Of a stretch of DNA of 64,000 bases, positions 22,707 through 31,675 are shown piece by piece. The position numbers and the translations under genes were made by a program. Under the pieces are notes generated by a model. The model ran no database searches and was not told where the DNA came from. It worked only from the letters and a program-made list of their open reading frames with translations. Source of the stretch: Sulfobacillus thermotolerans. GTDB lineage: Bacteria; Bacillota; Sulfobacillia; Sulfobacillales; Sulfobacillaceae. Position 1 is the stretch's first letter. Each line of letters begins with the position of its first letter. The DNA lies in NCBI GenBank assembly GCA_002951815.1, contig CP019454.1:806001-870000 (forward strand), read 5' to 3'.

Positions 22707-24089
22707 TTATGATTCGGCGCGTTCTCCTAAGTAATGCCATAAAGTGGCCACCGTCTCCGCTCCTTTGTAGAAATTGTCCAAGTGAAAATGTTCATTGGGG
22801 GCGTGAAAATTCTCATTGGGCAGCGCGAAGCCTAATAAGACCGTGGGAATGTGCAATACGGTGTCAAATGTGACGACAACGGGAATGGATCCGCCCATGC
22901 GGATATACGCGGCCTCTTTGTGATAGATGTCGCGAATCGCCTGCACGGCCGCTTGGGTTGCGGGATGATCGAGCGGCGTCACGCTGCCAGGAGCTCCTTC
23001 TCCACGTTCAATGCGCAGGCGGACGGTGGGAGGACATTGCTGGCGCAGATACTCCTCTACGCGGTCGAGAATGTCATCAGGGTCTTGGTGCGGAACCAAG
23101 CGGCAGGATATTTTTGCGTGCGCACTCTGGGGGATAATGGTCTTGCGGCCTTCGCCAATAAAACCAGACCACATGCCGTTAACTTCTAATGTGGGGCGCG
23201 TCCAAATACGTTCAAGCGTGGTATATCCGCTTTCCCCATAGAGTGCGGGACTTCCTGTCGAGGCCAAAAACTCTGTGGCGTCAAAAGGTAACGATCCGAA
23301 ATTTTCCCGCTCGGTCGCGCTTAAAGTATCCACTGCATCATAAAAACCTGGTACGGTCACGCGTCCTTCGCTGTCGTGTAACGACGCCAAAATTTGGGCC
23401 AACACATGGGCCGGATTGGCCACGGCGCCTCCAAAAACTCCCGAGTGTAGGTCTTGACGTGGTCCTTCGATATGCACTTCTAGAGCCGCTAGCCCGCGTA
23501 ACCCATAGCAGACGGCTGGGACCCCGTCCGCAAACATCGGCGTATCGGAGATTACTGCGACGTCAGCGTGCAGTTGGTCCTGATGGGAGCGGATATAATC
23601 GTCCAAGTGAATGCTCCCGATTTCCTCTTCCCCTTCAAAAAGGAATTTGAGATTAACAGGGAGCGTGCCTGTTTTCATCCAGGCTTCTGCGGCAATAAGC
23701 TGCATGTAGACTTGCCCTTTATCGTCGCTGGCGCCTCGGGCATAGAGGATGTTGTCGGTGATGGTCGGAGTAAAGGGAGGATGGGTCCATTGGTCAAGCG
23801 GGTCAACCGGTTGGACATCATAATGGCCATAGACTAAAATTGTCGGTTTGGTAGGATCTTGGTCCGTTTCGGCATAGACGATGGGATTGCCTTCGGTTTC
23901 GTCCACACGGCTTACCACCATTCCAGCTTGGTGGAGACGTTCTTTAAGCCAAATTGCGGTATCTTTGACCGCGCTTTTGTAATCTGATAAGGCTGAGATG
24001 CTAGGTAGACGGAGAAACGCTTGCAGTTCTTCAAGATATTGGGCATGGTGGTCTTTTAAATAGGATAACGCTTGGGTTGCGTGTGACAT
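22707..24089 (-). CDS. M20-family metallopeptidase (dipeptidase)
   Basis: 460 residues. Two-zinc aminoacyl-dipeptidase type. VYGHYDVQPVD holds the first metal His and Asp, ASDDKG the bridging Asp, FEGEEEIGS the catalytic Glu pair, DLHSGVFGG belongs to the dimerisation (lid) domain, and HAPNEHF supplies the last metal His. There is no signal peptide, so it is cytoplasmic, releasing amino acids from small peptides. First gene of the operon with cysE and a threonine/serine dehydratase, suggesting a link to serine/cysteine supply. The divergent neighbour is thiol peroxidase, so the 177 bases between them should hold both promoters. Confidence 0.9.
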   Translation of the reverse strand: MSHATQALSYLKDHHAQYLEELQAFLRLPSISALSDYKSAVKDTAIWLKERLHQAGMVVSRVDETEGNPIVYAETDQDPTKPTILVYGHYDVQPVDPLDQWTHPPFTPTITDNILYARGASDDKGQVYMQLIAAEAWMKTGTLPVNLKFLFEGEEEIGSIHLDDYIRSHQDQLHADVAVISDTPMFADGVPAVCYGLRGLAALEVHIEGPRQDLHSGVFGGAVANPAHVLAQILASLHDSEGRVTVPGFYDAVDTLSATERENFGSLPFDATEFLASTGSPALYGESGYTTLERIWTRPTLEVNGMWSGFIGEGRKTIIPQSAHAKISCRLVPHQDPDDILDRVEEYLRQQCPPTVRLRIERGEGAPGSVTPLDHPATQAAVQAIRDIYHKEAAYIRMGGSIPVVVTFDTVLHIPTVLLGFALPNENFHAPNEHFHLDNFYKGAETVATLWHYLGERAES

Positions 24090-24266
24090 GGATATCCTCC
24101 CCGCATGTTGAGATCTTCTCTATCATAGCGAAAATTGGTGGCGTCGGCGAACGTTCTTTCATCCCTGAAGAAAACTAAGATCCTGGCTATTCGTCTTTAG
24201 GACAGGGATGCCAAAACGGTATAATAAGGAAGACTCAGGCATCTTAATAGGAAAGGTGGTTCAAGC

Positions 24267-24782
24267 GTGGAAGAACGAGCACATGCGGTGCGATTTAAGG
24301 ATCAAGCGATGACGTTGATTGGTCCCGAACTGCTAGTGGGTGAGAAAGCGCCAGACTTTGCAGCAGTCGCCAAAGATTTGTCATCGGCTAGCTTACGTGA
24401 TTTTTTGGGCAAAGTGGTGGTCATTTTATCTGTTCCGTCGCTGGATACGCCGGTATGCGATCAAGAAACCCGCCGCTTCAATGAAGAAGCGGCGCGCCTT
24501 AATGGGGCCGTGGCAATTGTGACGATTTCTATGGACTTGCCGTTTGCTCAAAATCGTTGGTGTGGAGCAACCGGGGTAGACCAAGTGACCCTGTTGAGTG
24601 ATTACAAGGATCGTGAATTTGGTGTGAACTATGGGGTCTACATTAAAGAATTAGGCCTCTTATCCCGTGCCGTTTTCATCATCGACCCCCAAGGGATTGT
24701 ACGGTATGTCGAATATGTGCCTGAAGTGGGCATGCATCCCGATTATGATAAAGCGTTTGCCGCCATTCAAGCGCTCATCTAA
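24267..24782 (+). CDS. tpx: Thiol peroxidase
   Basis: 171 residues, the normal length for atypical two-Cys peroxiredoxin Tpx. Reduces hydroperoxides using thioredoxin. The peroxidatic Cys64 is in SLDTPVCDQETR and the resolving Cys99 in NRWCGATGV. The spacing of about 35 residues is diagnostic of Tpx. GTG start with AAAGG upstream. A TATAAT lies at 24220-24225, consistent with a promoter about 45 bases before the start. Confidence 0.93.
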   Translation: MEERAHAVRFKDQAMTLIGPELLVGEKAPDFAAVAKDLSSASLRDFLGKVVVILSVPSLDTPVCDQETRRFNEEAARLNGAVAIVTISMDLPFAQNRWCGATGVDQVTLLSDYKDREFGVNYGVYIKELGLLSRAVFIIDPQGIVRYVEYVPEVGMHPDYDKAFAAIQALI

Positions 24783-24803
24783 CCGCTTTCATTGACCAAA
24801 GGC

Positions 24804-24842
24804 TGCCGCGTGGGCAGAGTGTGCCCTGCCCGCGTCGCGGCA
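24804..24842 (+). terminator. Hairpin downstream of tpx
   Basis: Stem of about 14 bp with a 3-base bulge (TGCCG + CGTGGGCAG pairing with CTGCCCGCG + CGGCA), 21 bases past the tpx stop, no T-run. The remaining bases to 24956 show no gene. Confidence 0.5.
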
Positions 24843-24956
24843 ATAGGGAGCAAGAGGTGTGAGCGAAAGGCGTTGAACATGCTCTTAAAAAGTGTCCATT
24901 AACGGATCCCGGCAAGACGCGGGCACGAACATGATGAGACAGGCGGGGGGAGCCGT

Positions 24957-26207
24957 ATGTTGAGCGAAGAAAAAGTGTTTAAAGATCCGGTACATGGATA
25001 TATTTATGTCAATGATCCGTTAATTTGGGCCTTAATCAATACCAAGGAAATGCAACGTCTGCGACGTATTCGGCAGTTGGGCACCTCGTATGTCACGTAC
25101 CCCGGAGGAGAGCATTCCCGTTTCTCCCATTCGCTGGGGGTGTATGAAGTCGTGCGCCAAATCGTGCAAGCGTTTGCGCGCAACGGATATCCATGGCCGT
25201 CGGAAATGGATCGTTTGGTGATGGTCGCGGGCTTATTGCATGATATTGGCCATGCCCCCTTTTCGCATGCGTTGGAGAAGGTTATTGGATTGCGTCATGA
25301 AGTGTGGAGTGAGCGCATTATTTTGGATCCGACAACGGAAGTGCATCAAGCGCTTGAAGCGTATGATCCGGGGTTGGCAAAAGACGTTGCTGCTATTATC
25401 GATAAGTCTCACCCCAGCAAGCTCGCCGTGTCGCTGGTGAGCGGTCAGCTGGATGCCGATCGTCTCGACTATTTAATGCGGGATTCGATTTTTACCGGGG
25501 TGGACTATGGGAAGTTTGACTTGGCGCGCATCATTCGCATTATGCGACCCCATGAAGGCCGGATTGTGGTCAAGCGGTCAGGTTTGCATACGGTGGAAGC
25601 CTATTTATTGGCACGCTACTTTATGTATTGGCAAGTCTACTTTCATCCCGTCAGTCGGTCGGCAGAAGTGATTCTGAAAGCCATTTTGCGACGGGCTAAG
25701 GATTTAGTCGACCAGGGGCAAGACCCCGCGCCCACACATTTTGCGCTGAAGCAGTTGTTTCACAATCAGCTAGACATGGCCAGTTACTGTGCTCTGGATG
25801 ACACCGTGTTGTTCAATGCCTTTAATGTCTGGCAATACGGACCCGATAAGATTTTGGCCGATTTGTGCCGTCGCTTTCTCGATCGCCATTTATTCAGCTA
25901 TACAGATGCTCCCGGGCATGATGAAGATGCATACCAAGCGATGGTGTCAAAGGTGCGTGCGGCGGGATTCGACCCCTCCTATTACGTGGCCATCGACGAG
26001 ACGGCCACGGTGTACTATGATTACTATCTTGGCGCGGATCACAACGGATCGGGTGACGGAGCTCTTTTTTTGTGGGATGAAAACCAACAGCAATTAATAG
26101 AGATGTCGCGCTTATCGGAGCCCATTCAAGCGATAGCACGGGACCGGCAAGCGCTTAGACGGTTGTATTTTCCCCCAGAAGTCTTAACACACCCAGTGCA
26201 CGGATAA
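24957..26207 (+). CDS. HD-superfamily phosphohydrolase (dNTPase-like)
   Basis: 416 residues. The HD metal site is assembled from EHSRFSHSLG (His), LLHDIGHAPFSH (His-Asp plus further His) and DADRLDYLMRD (final Asp). The KDPVHGYIYV opening marks the COG1078-type branch related to SAMHD1 and dGTPases, which hydrolyse (deoxy)nucleotides. A helical C-terminal region of about 200 residues follows. ATG start after GGCGGGGGG. The CsaA-like gene starts 29 bases downstream and is probably co-transcribed. The substrate is uncertain. Confidence 0.85.
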   Translation: MLSEEKVFKDPVHGYIYVNDPLIWALINTKEMQRLRRIRQLGTSYVTYPGGEHSRFSHSLGVYEVVRQIVQAFARNGYPWPSEMDRLVMVAGLLHDIGHAPFSHALEKVIGLRHEVWSERIILDPTTEVHQALEAYDPGLAKDVAAIIDKSHPSKLAVSLVSGQLDADRLDYLMRDSIFTGVDYGKFDLARIIRIMRPHEGRIVVKRSGLHTVEAYLLARYFMYWQVYFHPVSRSAEVILKAILRRAKDLVDQGQDPAPTHFALKQLFHNQLDMASYCALDDTVLFNAFNVWQYGPDKILADLCRRFLDRHLFSYTDAPGHDEDAYQAMVSKVRAAGFDPSYYVAIDETATVYYDYYLGADHNGSGDGALFLWDENQQQLIEMSRLSEPIQAIARDRQALRRLYFPPEVLTHPVHG

Positions 26208-26236
26208 GTTTCGATACGGAAGAAGGAGGGAATGGC

Positions 26237-26557
26237 GTGGACGAGGTACAACTTCTGACCTGCCACGTGGGCACTATTATTTCAGCGGAATGGAATGCCC
26301 GTGCCAAAAAACCTGCATACCATATGGTAATCGATTTTGGACCACTGGGCCACAAACACACATCGGCGCAAATTACCCGGCGATACCGTCCGGAAGACTT
26401 AATCGGCCGACAAATTATTGCCGCCACCAATTTGCCCCCTAAGCGTGTAGCTGGTGTCGTTTCCGAAGTATTAGTGCTAGGCGCCGAACTCGAGGGGAAT
26501 GACGTGATATTATTAAACCTTGATAGTCCTGTGCCCAATGGGACCCCCATTAGCTAG
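26237..26557 (+). CDS. CsaA-like tRNA-binding-domain protein
   Basis: 106 residues consisting of one OB-fold tRNA-binding domain: CHVGTIISAEWNARAKKPAY, then TSAQITRRYRPEDLIGRQII and ATNLPPKRVAGVVSEVLVLG. The length and arrangement match CsaA, a chaperone-like/tRNA-binding protein linked to protein secretion in Bacillus. GTG start with GAAGGAGGG upstream. Sits between the HD hydrolase and a glycosyltransferase on the same strand. Confidence 0.85.
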   Translation: MDEVQLLTCHVGTIISAEWNARAKKPAYHMVIDFGPLGHKHTSAQITRRYRPEDLIGRQIIAATNLPPKRVAGVVSEVLVLGAELEGNDVILLNLDSPVPNGTPIS

Positions 26558-26604
26558 GACGAAAGAGCCACTGATGATCTGCATCAGGGAAAGGCGGAGA
26601 ACGC

Positions 26605-27609
26605 ATGAAAGTAGGTTTGGTCGTCCCGTCGGATACACCGCCGACGGGGGGCAATATGATTTCCGCACAGCGGCTTCAATCAGGGCTGCAAAAATTGGGA
26701 ATTACGGCGGTGGTTGAGCGGTTTCGGCCGCAACTGCCTGCCTACGACGTCTACCATGCGTGGAATGCTGTACAAGTAGGGCAGGCATTGTTGCGCGAGG
26801 GTGTGGAACCGGAACGGATCGTCATTACTTGGACGGGAACCGACCTCTGGGGTGATTGGATTCGCGACAGCCAACCCATACGGCGAACATTGCAAGTGGT
26901 GAAGCAACAAGTCGTGTTTACCCCTAACGCTAGGCTTAGGTTGTTGCAAGACGCTCCGGATTGGGAAGATATCGTCCATGTGATTCCACCTTCGGTCGAT
27001 GACGCTATTTTTTCACCCGAGAAGACGCCCGTTAACCCTACAGATTCGCCTCTCGTTGTCATAGCTGGCGGCGTTCGCCCGGTTAAACGTAGTGCCTGGG
27101 CTATCGACTTGGTGGACCGTGCGCGCCGTGTGTTGGGAATGGATTTGCGGCTAGCCATGTTGGGCCCAGTGCGAGATCCGGGTGAATGGGAACGTGTAGT
27201 GCAAGGAGCGGAAGGCCGCTCGTGGGTTGAATTGGTCGGGGAAGTTCCCAAAGAGGCGATGGCCGATTGGTATCGCCGGGCTTCAGTGGTTCTCAACACC
27301 AGTCAGATCGAAGGGGTCTCCAATGCGTTAATGGAGGCCATGGCGTGTGGGGCCCTGATAGTCGCCACCAATATTCACGGCAATCGATATTTGATTGATT
27401 CCCATAAAACGGGAATACTTTTTGATGATGAAGGAGATTTTATTCGAGAGATGCAGTGGATTTTTTCACATCCCGCGGAATCTAATATTTTGCGTCATAA
27501 TGCCCGGATGCGTATCTTGTCTCAGCACTTGTTGATTCAAGAAGCCGAAGCGTATCACGCGTTATATGACGTGGCTATGAATTCTTGCCCGAAGGGGTGC
27601 GGGATATGA
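26605..27609 (+). CDS. GT4-family glycosyltransferase
   Basis: 334 residues. GT-B fold with a short N-terminal domain (MKVGLVVPSDTPPTGGNMIS opening) and the C-terminal nucleotide-sugar region: VVIAGGVRPVKRSAWAIDLV, VELVGEVPKEAMADWYRRA and the donor-binding EGVSNALMEAMACG with its conserved Glu. Retaining transferases of this group add sugars to lipids, polysaccharides or small molecules. No membrane segment. Its stop overlaps the next gene's start (ATGA), so it likely works with the deacetylase-like protein. Confidence 0.85.
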   Translation: MKVGLVVPSDTPPTGGNMISAQRLQSGLQKLGITAVVERFRPQLPAYDVYHAWNAVQVGQALLREGVEPERIVITWTGTDLWGDWIRDSQPIRRTLQVVKQQVVFTPNARLRLLQDAPDWEDIVHVIPPSVDDAIFSPEKTPVNPTDSPLVVIAGGVRPVKRSAWAIDLVDRARRVLGMDLRLAMLGPVRDPGEWERVVQGAEGRSWVELVGEVPKEAMADWYRRASVVLNTSQIEGVSNALMEAMACGALIVATNIHGNRYLIDSHKTGILFDDEGDFIREMQWIFSHPAESNILRHNARMRILSQHLLIQEAEAYHALYDVAMNSCPKGCGI

Positions 27610-28970
27610 GCGTGTATGGACTCATACGGTTTGATATTGAGGATTTCATTACGCCCGAATCTGATGAAGGATTGGCTGCGGTGCTGGCTGCTATGGAAGC
27701 ATTTGATATGCCGGGTAGTTATGGGCTGGTAGGGAAAAAGGTTCAGAGCTTAAAAAGCCATCACCGGGAAGATTTGCTTGCGAAATTAGGAAAACAGCCG
27801 TCGATTGGGTTTCACTCATTGAGCCATAGTGAGCATCCAACGCTCTCCGAAGACCTCGCCGATAGGCCTTACGAGGAGGGGGTCGAGCGTTTCATTGCGC
27901 GGGAAAAACCCGGTGTGCAATGGGTAACGGAGTTGGTGGGGCCTCCCGCGTATTTTACGCAACCCGGCGGGAACTGGGTGCCGCAAGCCTGTGACGCCTT
28001 GCCCCAATTGCAGATGCCTATATTCTTCAGCGATGCATGGAACAGTTATTTGGTGACCTCTCCCCAACCGATGTGGATTGAGGACATTTTGCACTTATCG
28101 CCGCCTGTGGCGACGCCTAAACCGTTTGCTATGAATCTGCCCGATAATTTGGAGGACGCTGTGGCCATGATCCACCGAGAGGCCCAAATGCGGCGTTCCG
28201 GGGATATCTTTATGGTCATGGTGCATCCCACTGAATTGATGACTACCAAATTTTGGGATGCGGTTAATTTCTCGTTTGGGGCAACGAACAGCACTTTGAG
28301 GCCTGCGCCGCTGCGTTCACGTACAGATCGGGATCAAGCGGCACGCGCTTTTTATGCCTATATTAAGGAAATTCACCAAATTTCGGGGATTGAATGGTTG
28401 GATGTGAACAGTTTGGCGAACCGCTTAGTGCCTTTGGGAGCGCCTCGGTTGCTCGACCTCACAACATTGCGGACGTCTGTGGCATCCCATGGATTGGGTC
28501 CGGTTGTGATCGCCGATGAGAGCTATAGCGCGGCTGATCTCGTTGTGGCAACAGCGCTTAGCATGACAGGGGCGCCTTTAGGAACCCGGTTACCGCGGGT
28601 ACGGGCGCCACGGGACTGGAGAAGTGAAGAAAATCGCCAGTCAGCGGATGGGGAAAGAATGCCCATTGATACCGTATTATCAGGTGCGCGGCAAATTGTG
28701 AATCACGTCGAAAAGACTCATCGGCTACCGGGGACCGTAATCCTTGGAACGAGCGCGGTGACGATTCAGGACTGGATGCGGACGGCGTTGGCCCAGTTCG
28801 CCCCCCATACGACGTCAACGGTGCCCTTAACCTTTTTGAATTTCGTTAAAGAACCCAACGCATTACACTGGGATTGGCCGATCTTTCCACCAGATTTTCG
28901 ACCGGTTGGGCTGTGGGAAGACACGCGTCGCCTGGCGTGGTCCTTGAAATATTCTCAATATCGAACTTAA
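27606..28970 (+). CDS. Polysaccharide-deacetylase-like protein with C-terminal repeat domain
   Basis: 454 residues from ATG 27606, with AAGGGG eight bases upstream and an ATGA overlap with the glycosyltransferase. The first half (about 1-280) resembles the NodB-type deacetylase barrel: LIRFDIEDFITPES supplies the Asp pair and GFHSLSHSEHPT the metal His residues. The second half (about 290-454) has two segments of the form VVIADESYSAADLVVATALS and RLPGTVILGTSAVTIQDWMR. These resemble pseudomurein-binding-type repeats (helix, LPxxV strand, turn, helix). No signal peptide is visible, which is odd for a wall-acting enzyme. The substrate is unknown; a role with the neighbouring glycosyltransferase is inferred. 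Confidence 0.6.
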   Translation: MSVYGLIRFDIEDFITPESDEGLAAVLAAMEAFDMPGSYGLVGKKVQSLKSHHREDLLAKLGKQPSIGFHSLSHSEHPTLSEDLADRPYEEGVERFIAREKPGVQWVTELVGPPAYFTQPGGNWVPQACDALPQLQMPIFFSDAWNSYLVTSPQPMWIEDILHLSPPVATPKPFAMNLPDNLEDAVAMIHREAQMRRSGDIFMVMVHPTELMTTKFWDAVNFSFGATNSTLRPAPLRSRTDRDQAARAFYAYIKEIHQISGIEWLDVNSLANRLVPLGAPRLLDLTTLRTSVASHGLGPVVIADESYSAADLVVATALSMTGAPLGTRLPRVRAPRDWRSEENRQSADGERMPIDTVLSGARQIVNHVEKTHRLPGTVILGTSAVTIQDWMRTALAQFAPHTTSTVPLTFLNFVKEPNALHWDWPIFPPDFRPVGLWEDTRRLAWSLKYSQYRT

Positions 28971-28988
28971 TGTGAGGAGGATTTAGCT

Positions 28989-30002
28989 GTGTATGCGATT
29001 CGAATTCATGAGCCGGGGGCTGCGCCAGTACTGCAGTATGAAGAGGTTGCGAGTCCAGAGCCAGGACCTGGAGAGGTCAGGGTACGCCTTCGAGCTGCTG
29101 GGGTCAACCACCGTGACATTTGGGTTCGTGAAGGCGCCTTTGGGGCGTTTCCGGAACCTCTGATCCCCGGGTCTGATGGTGCTGGAGAAATTGATGCGTT
29201 GGGGCCTGGCGCGCGTGATTACCCCGTGGGACAAAAGGTTGTGATTAATCCTGGACTCAGTTGTGGGCGTTGTATCTATTGCTTGTCCGGGCAACAAAAT
29301 AGTTGCCCTCATTACCGGATATTGGATGGTACGTATGCGGAGCAAGTCGTGGTACCTGTCGTGAACGTGGTTCCGATGCCGAGTGGCTTGACATTCTTAG
29401 AGGCGGCATCGATTGGTATTCCATTTGTGACGGCGGAGGACTTTCTGATTCGCGCCCAAGCGGCGGCTGGTCAGACGATTGTCGTGTGGGGAGCCAATGG
29501 CGGCTTGGGATTGGCGACGATACAGTTGGCGCATATGCGCCGCATGCGTGTCATCGCGGTGGTTCGGCATGCCAATTACATTGATCGCTTGAAGCAATAT
29601 GGTGCAACCGACGTGTTGGTATGGGACGGAGCGTCTTTATTGGCGTCGGATATTTTAACCATGACGAATTCGCGTGGCGCCGACATTGTCGTCGACTCCT
29701 TGGGACAAGCGACATTTGGGCAGTCCTTGGACATGCTGCGGCGTGGGGGCACCGTGGTGACGGTGGGCGGCACAACAGGGGGGAAAGTGACGATCGACTT
29801 AGGTCAAGTGTTTCGGCGCCGACTTACGGTCCTCGGGGCGTATATGGGATCGTCATCGATTTTACCGAGACTGCTGCCCCTGTTTGCTCGAGGCGTGCTC
29901 ATCCCAATTATTGACCGCACATTTCCCTTAGAACAGGCTGCTCAGGCCCATCAGCGCATGGAAGAGCATGGGCTATTTGGGAATATCGTCTTGGATATTT
30001 AA
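28989..30002 (+). CDS. Zinc-type alcohol dehydrogenase / quinone reductase (MDR family)
   Basis: 337 residues, NAD(P)H-dependent medium-chain dehydrogenase/reductase. The structural zinc lobe has four Cys in SCGRCIYCLSGQQNSC. The Rossmann motif is GANGGLGLATIQLA. The usual catalytic-zinc Cys near residue 40 is replaced (GVNHRDIWVREGAFG), as in quinone-reductase-like members, so it may lack the catalytic zinc. GTG start with GAGGAGG upstream, 18 bases after the deacetylase-like gene, so likely the last gene of that operon. Closed by the hairpin at 30024-30050. Confidence 0.85.
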   Translation: MYAIRIHEPGAAPVLQYEEVASPEPGPGEVRVRLRAAGVNHRDIWVREGAFGAFPEPLIPGSDGAGEIDALGPGARDYPVGQKVVINPGLSCGRCIYCLSGQQNSCPHYRILDGTYAEQVVVPVVNVVPMPSGLTFLEAASIGIPFVTAEDFLIRAQAAAGQTIVVWGANGGLGLATIQLAHMRRMRVIAVVRHANYIDRLKQYGATDVLVWDGASLLASDILTMTNSRGADIVVDSLGQATFGQSLDMLRRGGTVVTVGGTTGGKVTIDLGQVFRRRLTVLGAYMGSSSILPRLLPLFARGVLIPIIDRTFPLEQAAQAHQRMEEHGLFGNIVLDI

Positions 30003-30023
30003 AAATATGATGACATTAAAATG

Positions 30024-30050
30024 AAGGCTTGCCGTGAACCGGCAAGCCTT
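30024..30050. terminator. Terminator hairpin between MDR gene and convergent SASP gene
   Basis: Perfect 10-bp stem AAGGCTTGCC / GGCAAGCCTT with a 7-base loop, 21 bases after the MDR stop and 25 beyond the convergent stop. Probably bidirectional. Confidence 0.65.
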
Positions 30051-30075
30051 GTTAACCATTGCGTGATATGTTGTC

Positions 30076-30294
30076 TTACCGGCGTCCAGCCATTTGCTGT
30101 TCAGCCATTTCAATCATCTTGCGCACCATGTGGCCACCTACTGCCCCACACTGCCGTGAAGGAATTTCACCCCAGTAGCCATCCTCGACACCTTGCAGGC
30201 CGAGTTCGCGGGCCACTTCGTACTTAAATTGGTCAAGTGCCCTTGCGGCTCCCTGTACTAGTGCCCGATTGCCAGTGTTGCTTCCACGAGCCAT
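30076..30294 (-). CDS. Alpha/beta-type small acid-soluble spore protein
   Basis: 72 residues. The family core is clear: ALDQFKYEVARELGL, where the germination protease normally cuts near the Tyr-Glu, then GYWGEIPSRQCGAVGGHMVR and KMIEMAEQQM. These proteins coat and protect DNA in dormant spores. The presence of this gene marks the organism as an endospore former. ATG start after GGAGGTG. Expression is expected late in the forespore (sigma-G), although I could not identify a confident sigma-G promoter. Confidence 0.93.
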   Translation of the reverse strand: MARGSNTGNRALVQGAARALDQFKYEVARELGLQGVEDGYWGEIPSRQCGAVGGHMVRKMIEMAEQQMAGRR

Positions 30295-30390
30295 GTTTTC
30301 ACCTCCGTCTTTCCAACATGGAGGTATTATTGCCGCCGCAGTGGGAGTTTAGCCGCATTTGGCTCGAAAGGAGGCGTGCCAATTTCCGGA

Positions 30391-30423
30391 AAAAAAGCAC
30401 CAGCCGCACAAAACGGCTGGTGC
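30391..30423 (-). terminator. Rho-independent terminator of the SQR-like/DUF1641 operon
   Basis: 10-bp stem GCACCAGCCG / CGGCTGGTGC with a 7-base loop, followed on the minus strand by a run of Ts. It lies 12 bases past the DUF1641 stop. Classic intrinsic terminator. Confidence 0.9.
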
Positions 30424-30435
30424 GAAGAGCGGTAG

Positions 30436-31644
30436 TTAATTTGACCGTGGCGGAAGAAACTTAGTGCCGAGAGTGAGACCAAACTGCATGAGGCGCTGCA
30501 CCTCTTTGTCCTTCATAATGCGCATTAACCCACCAATACCGCCCAAGTGCGCGGCCTTCTGTTCAGTTTCTGCCGAAGCTTCTTTGACTTTCTCCATAAT
30601 GCCGGAAATGTCCAGTTTTTCAGCTTTGTGAACTAATCCCGTGATATACTCGTTCCACGGCAGGCTGGCTAGATTAGGATAGGCAATTAACACATTTTGC
30701 AGCGACTTGAGAAGACCGGTCTTGCGCAACATGACCACGGTATTCAACAAATCGGGGAGTGTGTCTAAGAATTGCTTATCAAAAATAATGCCTGTGACTT
30801 TAATAAAATCAGACATAAACTCATTGGCTAAATCGCCGTTGCGCAACAAGCGAGCCAAGCGCAAGGCATCTGCCAATACAGCCGTCGTTTCCGGATCGGT
30901 GGCTTCCGCCGCCAACAGAGCAAGATTTTCCGGACGAATCTGCTTGACGTGCTCCATGAGTTTGCTGGAGTTTAAGTACTCTAACATGCTTTGAATGACG
31001 GGGCCAATGTCCAGCATAGGCGCTAGCGCTTGATAGTAGGCTAAAACGTCTAGAAGCTTATCAAGCAATCCACTGTGCTGAAGCTTGACCAATAAATCGG
31101 TGTACACGGGGAGAACCTTCAGCAAATCAGGGTTGTTGAGGACCGGGGACAATTGGTTAACAAAAGCCGTCACATCACTCAGAAATTCGGGAGGCGCTTC
31201 TTGCGTGACATAACGCAAGAGTGCCAATGCAGCATTTAGAGCACGCGTTTTGCTAGCGGACTCGCCGAGAGCCAAGGCGCCTTTAAAGTCGACCTGGCTC
31301 ACGTCTTCAGCAACCTTCAGCAATTGTTCCGGTACCACCTCTTGCCAGAATTCCGGCATTTGGCTCGCCATGCGTAGTAGCATGTCAAGCTGATTGAGGA
31401 GTCCTGAACGATGCAAAGTGGTCAAGGTTTCAGTTGCCGCTTTAATCGAAGCCGGCAAGTCGCTCGGAAGAGCTTGACTCAGCGTCAAGACGTTTTCTGT
31501 GATGGCGGAACCAAAGTCTCCTTTGAGACCTTGATCGACGGCTTGGATGAGTTCACCGAGGCGTGCTAAACCTTGCCATTGCTCTGCCGTGAGGGCAATA
31601 GGCGTAGCAGGCTCGGGGTTGTGCGCCATTTCATTTACGGCCAT
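30436..31644 (-). CDS. DUF1641-domain protein with internal helical repeats
   Basis: 402 residues, almost wholly alpha-helical, no membrane segment. A repeated unit of the form SGLLNQLDMLLRMA, SGLLDKLLDVLAYY and TGLLKSLQNVLIAY is spaced through the chain, which is characteristic of tandem DUF1641 regions. A central LARLLRNGDLANEFMSDFI and a C-terminal GGIGGLMRIMKDKEVQRLMQ segment also fit the family. In other sulfur-oxidising or archaeal genomes DUF1641 genes neighbour SQR-like flavoproteins, as here (31-base gap, same strand). It may be a partner or scaffold of that enzyme; its biochemical role is unknown. ATG with AAGGAG upstream. Confidence 0.8.
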   Translation of the reverse strand: MAVNEMAHNPEPATPIALTAEQWQGLARLGELIQAVDQGLKGDFGSAITENVLTLSQALPSDLPASIKAATETLTTLHRSGLLNQLDMLLRMASQMPEFWQEVVPEQLLKVAEDVSQVDFKGALALGESASKTRALNAALALLRYVTQEAPPEFLSDVTAFVNQLSPVLNNPDLLKVLPVYTDLLVKLQHSGLLDKLLDVLAYYQALAPMLDIGPVIQSMLEYLNSSKLMEHVKQIRPENLALLAAEATDPETTAVLADALRLARLLRNGDLANEFMSDFIKVTGIIFDKQFLDTLPDLLNTVVMLRKTGLLKSLQNVLIAYPNLASLPWNEYITGLVHKAEKLDISGIMEKVKEASAETEQKAAHLGGIGGLMRIMKDKEVQRLMQFGLTLGTKFLPPRSN

Positions 31645-31675
31645 CGCAAGCGCTCCTTATCTCAGACTGCGTATT

